Part shown: positions 1-5,423 of the stretch, in pieces | How positions within the stretch are numbered: the first letter of the stretch is position 1 | Layout: the number at the start of each line of letters is the position of its first letter | Assembly (NCBI GenBank): GCA_002401365.1 | Contig: NVSW01000081.1 | Coordinates: 1 to 10,010 of the forward strand | DNA: 10,010 bases | Source: Piscirickettsiaceae bacterium | GTDB taxonomy: Bacteria; Pseudomonadota; Gammaproteobacteria; Methylococcales; Cycloclasticaceae | Direction: 5' to 3' | The notes under the pieces: generated by a model | Database searches by the model: none | Told to the model about the DNA's origin: nothing | Seen by the model: the letters and a program-made list of their open reading frames with translations, nothing else | Made by a program: the position numbers and the translations under genes

Positions 1-449
1 TCAGCATCAGCCATCGGCACCATTTGAACAAAACCGTGTATGTCTTCTGGTTCGTAGCCTTTGAATTTTGCAGACACTTTGCACATACGAAATTCAATGG
101 TGCTGCCTATGGTTAGGTTTCTTGCGCGCTCCATTAATTGTTTATTGTCACTTAAGTTTTCAATAGCGAAATGCTCTAGCGCTTTTTCATGGATGACAAC
201 GATGATTGAGCTTTCAAAAGGGTCAGCGTCGTAAAGGTTGTTAAGATAGCTTATTCTGCTAAGAGTAAAGTCAAGCTCTTCAAGGTTGCCCGTTGTTAAG
301 TCATAAATGACTTTATGCGGCGGGTACTTTATGTCGAGTGTTTTGGCGTGACCCCATGGAGCTGTTGACTTGGCGTCAGCATAAACAGGTGAGACTAGAA
401 GCGACAATAAGAATAAAAAAAGAGCAGAGATAATGTTTTTCGCGGTCAT
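1..449 (-). CDS. Secreted DsrE-family protein (partial, C-terminus outside window)
   Basis: The minus-strand frame from the ATG at 449-447 stays open to the window edge, giving 149 codons. Residues 1-24 look like a signal peptide: a lysine near the start, a long Leu/Phe-rich core, and a likely cleavage site after VYA. The mature part has the pattern of the DsrE/DsrF-like family: KVIYDLTTG (46-54), a stretch around SYLNNLY (67-73), SSIIVVIHE (80-88), EFRMCK (119-124), and a PEDIHGFVQMVPMADA end (134-149). DsrE-like folds are known from sulfur-relay proteins, but many exported members have no defined role. Only one cysteine (C123) is visible, so persulfide transfer cannot be claimed. It lies 129 bases downstream of the carbonic anhydrase gene on the same strand. 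The Shine-Dalgarno sequence is poor. The family call is fairly secure; the function is unknown. Confidence 0.8.
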   Translation of the reverse strand, partial: MTAKNIISALFLFLLSLLVSPVYADAKSTAPWGHAKTLDIKYPPHKVIYDLTTGNLEELDFTLSRISYLNNLYDADPFESSIIVVIHEKALEHFAIENLSDNKQLMERARNLTIGSTIEFRMCKVSAKFKGYEPEDIHGFVQMVPMADA

Positions 450-468
450 AAAAGCAACTTGTTATTTA

Positions 469-497
469 GTTATATTTAAGTTTAGTTTAAGTGGAAA
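469..497 (-). promoter_or_regulatory. Weak candidate sigma-70 promoter for the DsrE-family gene
   Basis: On the minus strand TTTCCA (497-492) and TATAAC (474-469) are separated by 17 bases, 19 bases before the start codon. The match is 4/6 at -35 and 5/6 at -10 in an AT-rich gap, so it could be chance. The gene may instead be read from the carbonic anhydrase upstream, since no terminator is evident between them. Confidence 0.25.
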
Positions 498-578
498 TAG
501 CTGGCTACCTAAAAGTACTACATGGATACATGAGGGCGACATCCACGAAGAGATTTTAAGCAGCCAAACTAAAATGGT

Positions 579-1160
579 TTAACTGGCTTTGCCAGCTTCT
601 GTAGCAGCAGGGACTTCTACAAGTCGCCCTGACTTACAATCATAAATGTAGCCATAAATTGGGATGTCGCCGGGTACCATTGAGTTACTTCTGATGCGCT
701 GAACATCTTCCAAGACGCTTTTTTCTTGATTGCTAATAGTTAACCAGTTGATGAATTTTCCATCCGTTGTGCCGCCGCCTTCGTTGCTGTCGTGCCAGCC
801 AGATGCATCGACACTAGATGTTTTGAGGCTGCCAGATAATAAGTCGCCAATAATTTCTGTTGTGAACGTTTCCATCCCGCAATCAGTATGGTGAATAACA
901 AACCATTCTCTGGTGCCCAGTAATTTATAAGATATTACTAGCGAGCGAATAGCGTCATCACTGGCTCTTCCGCCTGCATTACGAATGACATGCGCATCGC
1001 CTTCTGCAAGCCCAGCATATTTTGCAGGGTCTAACCGAGCATCCATACAGGTTAAAATTGCAAACTGCCTTCCTGGCGGCATTGGTAAATCTTTCTTATC
1101 ACCAAAGCTGGCAACATACTCAGAATTAGCTGAAGTTACTTCATTTACAATATTGCTCAT
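579..1160 (-). CDS. Beta-class carbonic anhydrase
   Basis: This 193-residue protein should interconvert CO2 and bicarbonate in the cytoplasm; no signal peptide is seen. The active-site elements of beta-carbonic anhydrases are present. CMDARLDP (38-45) supplies zinc ligand C38 and the D40/R42 dyad. HVIRNAGGRASDDAIRSL (57-74) is the family signature. HHTDCGM (90-96) supplies zinc ligands H91 and C94. The protein ends with IPIYGYIYDCKSGRLVEV (165-182), the usual last strand. The CMDARLD and HTDCGM motifs resemble the small mycobacterial Rv1284-type clade; a Gly/Ser-rich insertion lies around residues 109-130. The ATG is supported by AGGAG seven bases upstream. It sits between a membrane methyltransferase gene and a DsrE-family gene, all on one strand, but no shared pathway is evident. 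The call is firm; the physiological role is inferred. Confidence 0.93.
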   Translation of the reverse strand: MSNIVNEVTSANSEYVASFGDKKDLPMPPGRQFAILTCMDARLDPAKYAGLAEGDAHVIRNAGGRASDDAIRSLVISYKLLGTREWFVIHHTDCGMETFTTEIIGDLLSGSLKTSSVDASGWHDSNEGGGTTDGKFINWLTISNQEKSVLEDVQRIRSNSMVPGDIPIYGYIYDCKSGRLVEVPAATEAGKAS

Positions 1161-1201
1161 TTATATTCTCCTAAAAAGGCCATTTTAATTAATTAGAATT
1201 G

Positions 1202-1231
1202 ACTTTAGTGAATGGCATGACACGACGTCAA
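1202..1231 (-). promoter_or_regulatory. Candidate sigma-70 promoter for the carbonic anhydrase gene
   Basis: On the minus strand TTGACG (1231-1226) and TAAAGT (1207-1202) are separated by 18 bases, about 40 bases before the start codon. The -35 matches 5/6 and the -10 is weaker. It would allow expression independent of the methyltransferase gene upstream. Found by eye only. Confidence 0.35.
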
Positions 1232-1241
1232 AGCGTTAGTT

Positions 1242-1709
1242 CTATATCCAGCGCCGTACCTTGCTTTTATAGGCTATAAACTCATTTCCAAAGATACTCG
1301 CCAAAGCTTTCTCCTCGCCACGGATGTACATCTTATTAACGAGAAAAACAAACAGAGGTAAGAGTAAGAAATTAATGAAATTACTAAAAAGAAAAGCAGA
1401 CGCCATCAATATAGATAAAAAACCGAGGTACATTGGGTTGCGTGAAATACTGTATATGCCCGTCGTTACTAGCGTTGACGCATTTTCAGGCTTAATAGGG
1501 TTTGCTGTGGTTTTTTCGCGCCAAAATAGAAAACATGCGTAAGCAATAATAAAAGCACTGAAGATGAACATGATGTCGGCAATAACTGCAGAAAATGCAG
1601 TATCAATGCGGCACTCTATGCAGGTGGCTTCAATTGAAAACATGGCTAATACAAACAATAAAGTTAGGACAGCAGGCAGTTTTAAACCTATTTTAATTAT
1701 GCGGCACAT
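1242..1709 (-). CDS. ICMT/PEMT-type integral-membrane methyltransferase family protein
   Basis: This is a small polytopic membrane protein of the isoprenylcysteine carboxyl methyltransferase / phospholipid methyltransferase type. Numbered from the ATG used here (155 residues), hydrophobic segments lie near 9-27, 40-62, 95-110 and 112-126. The family core is ISRNPMYLGF (88-97), in the conserved context FWREKTTANP...TTGIYSISRNPMYLG. The C-terminus has the conserved GEEKAL (131-136), FG and VRRWI end, the part that binds S-adenosylmethionine in the family. The frame extends 6 codons further to a TTG at 1727, but nothing like a ribosome site precedes it. The ATG at 1709 has GGAA seven bases upstream and is preferred. 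It lies 81 bases upstream of the carbonic anhydrase gene. The bacterial substrate is unknown; protein prenylcysteine is unlikely in a bacterium. Confidence 0.78.
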   Translation of the reverse strand: MCRIIKIGLKLPAVLTLLFVLAMFSIEATCIECRIDTAFSAVIADIMFIFSAFIIAYACFLFWREKTTANPIKPENASTLVTTGIYSISRNPMYLGFLSILMASAFLFSNFINFLLLPLFVFLVNKMYIRGEEKALASIFGNEFIAYKSKVRRWI

Positions 1710-2005
1710 ATTCAGGTTCCAAGTCAAACGTTAAGATAGGATCTTTCGACAAAATAACTAAGTCTAAAGTCCAACTAATTGAGTCAGTCCCTATGAATTC
1801 AATGCCCCTAAATAAATAGCTAAGCGGGTTAAAAGTTAGTCATGCAAAAAAGAATAAAGTTCGATTTTAAAAGACAATTAATTTCTGTTCTGGTTATAGC
1901 TCTTTACGCATTAAATTGAAAATTGCTAAAAGGCGTAGTTGCGCAACTGTTTAATTGTTTTAAAAACCACGCTATTGCGTAACAAGCTTTTTCTTCTTTT
2001 CTATT

Positions 2006-2041
2006 CCCATATCAACTTGGTTTAAGTTGATATGGGCTTTT
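2006..2041 (+). terminator. Hairpin, probable plus-strand rho-independent terminator without an obvious gene
   Basis: CCCATATCAACTT (2006-2018) and AAGTTGATATGGG (2024-2036) are perfectly complementary, giving a 13-bp stem closed by three G-C pairs with a 5-base loop (GGTTT). It is followed by CTTTTA on the plus strand, a short and imperfect U-tract. On the minus strand the stem is followed by purines, so it should not end the GGDEF/EAL transcript. No plus-strand gene lies upstream, so it may end a small RNA or an unannotated short transcript, or be a protein-binding inverted repeat. Confidence 0.5.
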
Positions 2042-2217
2042 AGCTGGTACAAAAGGGTATAATAAATTCGGTAACACATAGAAAAATTCATAAGTGAAAT
2101 AAGGGGTTAAAGTCAGTAAGTATAAGACGTTATGTGTATCCCAAATGAATGACTATCCACAACTTATCGACCACTCCTTTCCTTTTTTATCACCAGCGAC
2201 CTTACTGTAAAGCGAGT

Positions 2218-2234
2218 CAGCATAATTTATGCTG
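2218..2234. repeat. 17-bp palindrome, operator-like
   Basis: CAGCATAA (2218-2225) and TTATGCTG (2227-2234) form a perfect 8-bp inverted repeat around one central base. Size and symmetry suit a dimeric regulator site, but no adjacent gene start explains it and no regulator can be named. Confidence 0.35.
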
Positions 2235-2476
2235 TTTAATGAAAGTGATAATGTTATCTTTTAAGCTGGAAGCGACAAGCTGTACGGCATAATAGTGATA
2301 AAAGGATTGTAGGCATAAGGAAAAGCGGGGGCTGCTATATGCCTGTTTTGTGAATTCTGGCAAAAGTTGTTCATTAAAAGAAAACGTAATGCTAAATGTG
2401 AAACAGATGAATTTTTTTATGGTTTTGGAACCTTGTAGATAATCTTGTTAACAACGGCAATCCTAGTTATATTTTA

Positions 2477-4036
2477 TTAACGTTTTTCCGTCGCCTTTTT
2501 AAAGTCAATTATGTTTTCTGACGTCGTGATATTTTGTTGTAACCATTGCGTTAATTCATCCAACGGGAATGGTTTGGAGACTGCATAACCCTGCGCATAA
2601 TCAACATTAAGGGTTTTTAAAATACTTAATATTTGTTCATTCTCTACATATTCCGCGACGGTTTGAATGTTCATTTTTGTACAAACATTTACAATGCTTT
2701 CTACCATGGCAACATCAACGTCGTTACTTTCGATTGATTGAATAAAGCTACCATCAATTTTAACCGTATCAATGGGTAAGTTTTTTAAATATTCAAATGA
2801 GGCTAGTCCGCTACCAAAGTCATCTAAGGCTATTTTATAACCTAGTTTTTTGAGGTTTTCAAAGAAGGACAGGCTTTCCGAAAAATCACGCAATGTAGAT
2901 GTTTCTGTAATTTCAAAAGAAATATTATGCGCAAATTCAAACTGAGAAAAATTTGTATAAAAATTCCTAATAAATTCTTTGGAGTTAATTGATGTTCCAG
3001 ATAGGTTGATGGATAGCCTTATGTCCTTATTGGCTGGTTTTTTTAACCATGAAAAGGCAGAGCTAATAACATAGCTATCAATTTTTGGCATTAAGCCGTA
3101 GCGCTCAGCTGCAGGTAGAAACGTAATAGGGGAAATAATGTCACCTTTTTCATCTTCCATGCGAATAAGAATTTCGTAGTACTCTTGGTTGTTATGCTCG
3201 GTATTGATAGGTGTGATAGGTTGCGCGTAGAGGTGCATTCGATGGTGTGTAAGGGCGTTGTTGATTTGTGAGATAACGTTCATTTCATTCTCGCGCTTGA
3301 TGACCTGATCGTTGTCATTCTCGTACACATGGATACAGTTGCGTCCCGAGTCTTTAGCGTTATAGCACGCAATATCAGCCATTTTGAGTACATTTTTATC
3401 AATATTATTTTGGTTGAGCATGACGATACCAATGCTGCTGCCAATATGAAAATTTGCCTCATGCCAGTTAAATCGGTATGTGTCTAGTGCGTTACGAATT
3501 TTTTCGCTAACTGATATTGAGTTGTCTAAATTACAATTGGGCAGCAATACACCAAATTCGTCACCACCTAGGCGAGCCAAGGTGTCTGAGTCGCGAATGT
3601 GGGACTGAATAATGTCGCTAACTTGTTTAATGAGTTGATCGCCGGCTTCGTGCCCTGCGGTATCATTTACAATTTTGAATTGATCTAAATCGAGGTATAA
3701 AAGACCGTGTTGAATGTTTTGTTTGTTCGTTTTTTCTTTGAGTTCAAACAGTGTTTTTTCAAAATAACGCCTATTCCATAGCCCGGTTAGCGAATCATGA
3801 CTTGCTTGGTGGGCGAATTTTTTTGATGTTTGTTTTTCGGTTTTAAGGTGAGTTTCAAGGAGTGAATTTTCATTGCGTGAAGCGCGCAAGATGATAATAA
3901 GTATAGTGATAATACTTAATATGAAAAATGCTACGCCGGTGTAGGCTAGCTTGTTAATAGATGAATGTAGACTGTTGTGTAGCGCCGTTAAGCTGTTATT
4001 TAAATCTAAACTTTGTTTTTCAATAATGAGGTCCAT
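2477..4036 (-). CDS. GGDEF-EAL cyclic-di-GMP enzyme (catalytic part of a frame-broken sensor gene)
   Basis: This 519-residue frame carries one membrane span (about 32-51), a GGDEF domain (about 77-240) and an EAL domain (about 250-500). GGDEF is intact at 157-161 and is preceded by RDSD (148-151) at the spacing of the inhibitory I-site, so diguanylate cyclase activity with product feedback is plausible. In the EAL domain the signature reads EIL (288-290). The other metal and catalytic positions are present: INLSG (343-347), EITE (375-378), DDFGSG (405-410), K426 in VKIDG, E462 and QGY (482-484), so phosphodiesterase activity is also plausible. Such proteins set c-di-GMP levels controlling motility and biofilm. 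The ATG at 4036 has no ribosome site, and only one of the two membrane spans of a periplasmic-sensor protein is in this frame. The sensor is encoded immediately upstream in two other frames, so this is probably not the natural N-terminus. Confidence 0.85.
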   Translation of the reverse strand: MDLIIEKQSLDLNNSLTALHNSLHSSINKLAYTGVAFFILSIITILIIILRASRNENSLLETHLKTEKQTSKKFAHQASHDSLTGLWNRRYFEKTLFELKEKTNKQNIQHGLLYLDLDQFKIVNDTAGHEAGDQLIKQVSDIIQSHIRDSDTLARLGGDEFGVLLPNCNLDNSISVSEKIRNALDTYRFNWHEANFHIGSSIGIVMLNQNNIDKNVLKMADIACYNAKDSGRNCIHVYENDNDQVIKRENEMNVISQINNALTHHRMHLYAQPITPINTEHNNQEYYEILIRMEDEKGDIISPITFLPAAERYGLMPKIDSYVISSAFSWLKKPANKDIRLSINLSGTSINSKEFIRNFYTNFSQFEFAHNISFEITETSTLRDFSESLSFFENLKKLGYKIALDDFGSGLASFEYLKNLPIDTVKIDGSFIQSIESNDVDVAMVESIVNVCTKMNIQTVAEYVENEQILSILKTLNVDYAQGYAVSKPFPLDELTQWLQQNITTSENIIDFKKATEKR

Positions 4037-4245
4037 TTTTTTACGATGCTGGCTTGGGCAGGTAATGTCTCATCAAATAATAAATTTGTGGCTGCTAGCT
4101 TTTCACCATTGATAATTAGTGATGCAACCTTTCTTTGTCGTAGCCCATTGGCAGATGTTGATTTATATAGTGAATTGAAATGGGTTACTTCATTAGGTGT
4201 TTGTTCGTGTTTGTTGAGTTCTGGCGCTAATAAATTCTCGAGCAA
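4006..4245 (-). pseudogene. Middle fragment of the frame-broken c-di-GMP sensor gene
   Basis: This frame is open from 4251 to the TAG at 4008-4006. It encodes a helical, soluble stretch including APELNKHEQTPNEV and ASLIINGEKLAATNLLFDE, then QASIVKKW. That matches the second half of four-helix periplasmic sensor domains, where a conserved segment just before the second membrane span commonly reads like LLxExIPAQ. It has no ATG (the first possible start is a TTG at 4245) and no ribosome site, so it is not an independent gene. It overlaps the N-terminal fragment by 53 bases and the catalytic frame by 31 bases. The lower break coincides with a run of seven A at 4042-4036. Confidence 0.7.
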
Positions 4246-4507
4246 ATGCGCCTAATTCTTGATTTAGGTCATCCAAGGCAAAATCATCGCTTTCGTTAAG
4301 CATTGCAAGCAGGGTCAGTGATCGCTCTCTAGCAGCATTGTACATCTGGACGAGCAAGCTTCGTTTGGTCTGTTGCGCTTGAACTTTTGTGTACAACGTC
4401 TGGTGCGTATTGTTGATAGAATTATAGGTGTTTAAGAGGCTAAAGGCTGCACTCAAAGAAACGATGATAAGAGGGATAATTATTAATCTATTGTGATTTT
4501 TATTCAT
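4193..4507 (-). pseudogene. N-terminal fragment of the frame-broken sensor GGDEF-EAL gene
   Basis: This encodes 104 residues. There is a membrane span at about 8-27, then a predicted periplasmic helical region with QMYNAARERSLTLLAMLN (54-71) and ELGAFAREFISAR (84-96). The MYxAARERSLxLL pattern is typical of the four-helix-bundle sensors in front of GGDEF/EAL and chemoreceptor proteins. After about residue 96 the frame runs into TQQTRTNT and stops, while the neighbouring frame continues the sensor. The start ATG (4507-4505) has only a weak ribosome site. Joined with the next two frames it would give a standard protein of roughly 690 residues: span, periplasmic sensor, span, GGDEF, EAL. As it stands the product would be a short membrane stub. 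Confidence 0.72.
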
Positions 4508-4882
4508 TACCGGTGCTGTAGTAGTTCCATTACATAGCTGAGTTAAATTACGTGTTTATATTAAAGATAGCAGAAGTCTTAAAAAATTCAGTTATTTGAG
4601 TTATTTTTATTTATTAAAATAATGGGTTTATAGTCAAGATAAACCAAGAAAAATCAATGAGATAAGTCATTTCGGCAGCCGTTGCCGATAAACCCGCTGT
4701 TTGAGCATTAGTTGTTGAAAATAGTTGCTCGTTTTTAAATTTCCAGTATTAACTTTAATAACTCCTCGCAACTTTCTGATTTATATCGCCTTTATTTTAA
4801 TATTTAAGGTGAGATTCGGTTTTTGTTGATAAACCCTTGCTAAGTGATTGTTCATAAACAGATAAGTTATGGAAATAGAAGC
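4508..4882. other. Divergent intergenic region between the c-di-GMP gene and the dcw operon
   Basis: This AT-rich gap separates a leftward gene from the rightward operon. No protein gene or RNA gene is seen. A short inverted repeat, TCGGCA (4672-4677) and TGCCGA (4683-4688) with a 5-base loop, has no U-tract and is not a convincing terminator. A minus-strand open frame across 4781-4993 runs through the mraZ promoter and looks like chance. Confidence 0.55.
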
Positions 4883-4912
4883 TTGACAGAGTGGTATTTT
4901 CATCCCTATAGT
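4883..4912 (+). promoter_or_regulatory. Sigma-70 promoter of the mraZ/dcw operon (Pmra)
   Basis: A perfect -35 TTGACA (4883-4888) is followed after 18 bases by TATAGT (4907-4912), a 5/6 match to the -10. Transcription would begin near 4918-4920, leaving a leader of about 50 bases before mraZ. The position just ahead of mraZ fits the known mra promoter arrangement. Confidence 0.75.
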
Positions 4913-4920
4913 GCAAAAAA

Positions 4921-4950
4921 GTGGGGTAAAGTGGTAAATAAGGGAAATAC
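4921..4950 (+). promoter_or_regulatory. Probable MraZ operator: three 10-bp-spaced G-rich boxes
   Basis: Three consecutive 10-base units, GTGGGGTAAA, GTGGTAAATA and AGGGAAATAC, place G-rich cores at 4922, 4932 and 4942. MraZ is known to bind repeated TGGGN elements separated by 5 bases in front of its own gene, so the 10-base period fits autoregulation. Only the first box is a full TGGG; the second is TGGT and the third AGGG. The boxes lie just past the predicted transcription start. Confidence 0.65.
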
Positions 4951-4967
4951 TAAAAAAGGGGTCGGTT

Positions 4968-5423
4968 TTGTTCAGAGGGGTTAATAATGTCACGTTAGAT
5001 GCAAAGGGGAGGCTGTCTATCCCTACGCGTTATCGTGCCCAATTATTCACGTCGTGTGACGGCCAAATGGTGATGACCGTAGATCGCGAACGCAGTTTAC
5101 TGCTTTATCCGTTGCCTGTCTGGGAAGATATCGAACGCAAACTAATAAAGCTACCTTCATTAAATAAGCAGGCTAGACGCTTGCAGCGATTATTAATTGG
5201 GCACGCGACAGAGTGTGAGTTAGATGGGCAGGGTAGAGTGCTTGTTTCGCCACCACTACGCGAATTTGCTGATTTAGAAAAGAAAGTTGTGATGATTGGC
5301 CAAGGCAATAAGTTTGAAATATGGAACGAGCAGGCTTGGGTGGTGAAACGTGATATTTGGTTTGAGGAAGAGAATGAGGAAGATGGTGAGCTATCACCTG
5401 AGTTAGGTTCTCTGTCACTTTAA
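4968..5423 (+). CDS. mraZ: Transcriptional regulator MraZ
   Basis: MraZ is a DNA-binding protein of the AbrB/SpoVT fold that forms ring oligomers and represses the dcw operon from sites in its own promoter. The 151-residue product has the family's two repeated half-domains, seen as DAKGRLSIPTRYR (11-23) and DGQGRVLVSPPLRE (86-99), followed by an acidic tail. The start is TTG: it puts the invariant-like FRG directly after the initiator, as in other MraZ proteins. It is preceded by AAGGGG with six bases of spacing, whereas no ATG or GTG fits. Its stop overlaps the rsmH start in TAATG. It is the first gene of the operon, behind a good promoter and candidate MraZ boxes. Confidence 0.95.
   Translation: MFRGVNNVTLDAKGRLSIPTRYRAQLFTSCDGQMVMTVDRERSLLLYPLPVWEDIERKLIKLPSLNKQARRLQRLLIGHATECELDGQGRVLVSPPLREFADLEKKVVMIGQGNKFEIWNEQAWVVKRDIWFEEENEEDGELSPELGSLSL

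Larger units (their letters stand above)
1710..2476. other. Gene-poor intergenic region, AT-rich
   Basis: No convincing protein gene is seen on either strand. What can be pointed to is a 25-codon ORF at 1842-1919 (plus), a 12-bp palindrome at 1937-1948 (AGTTGCGCAACT), a strong hairpin at 2006-2036, an isolated TATAAT at 2058-2063 without a good -35, a 17-bp palindrome at 2218-2234, and TTGTTAACAA at 2445-2454 just past the end of the GGDEF/EAL gene. No tRNA-like fold, insertion-sequence end or CRISPR repeat was found. Confidence 0.6.

Noticed and set aside
985..1188. Plus-strand open frame opposite the carbonic anhydrase gene
   Set aside because: It is antisense to a clearly conserved gene, has no ribosome site and shows no recognisable protein features.
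1324..1542. Plus-strand open frame opposite the membrane methyltransferase
   Set aside because: Shadow of the real minus-strand gene; low-complexity Lys/Arg-rich product with no family resemblance.
2058..2063. Perfect TATAAT on the plus strand
   Set aside because: No acceptable -35 at 16-18 bases and no gene downstream; expected by chance in AT-rich DNA.
2153..2161. Near match to a DnaA box (CTATCCACA)
   Set aside because: A single imperfect box with no cluster, no AT-rich unwinding element and no origin genes nearby.
2149..2292. 47-codon plus-strand frame in the gene-poor region
   Set aside because: Composition looks random (many Cys, His and Ser), with no ribosome site and no motif.
4672..4688. 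6-bp stem inverted repeat in front of the dcw operon
   Set aside because: Short stem and no U-tract on either strand, so no terminator or riboswitch can be claimed.
4781..4993. Minus-strand open frame of 70 codons across the mraZ promoter
   Set aside because: It covers the promoter, operator and start of mraZ, has no ribosome site and encodes no recognisable protein.
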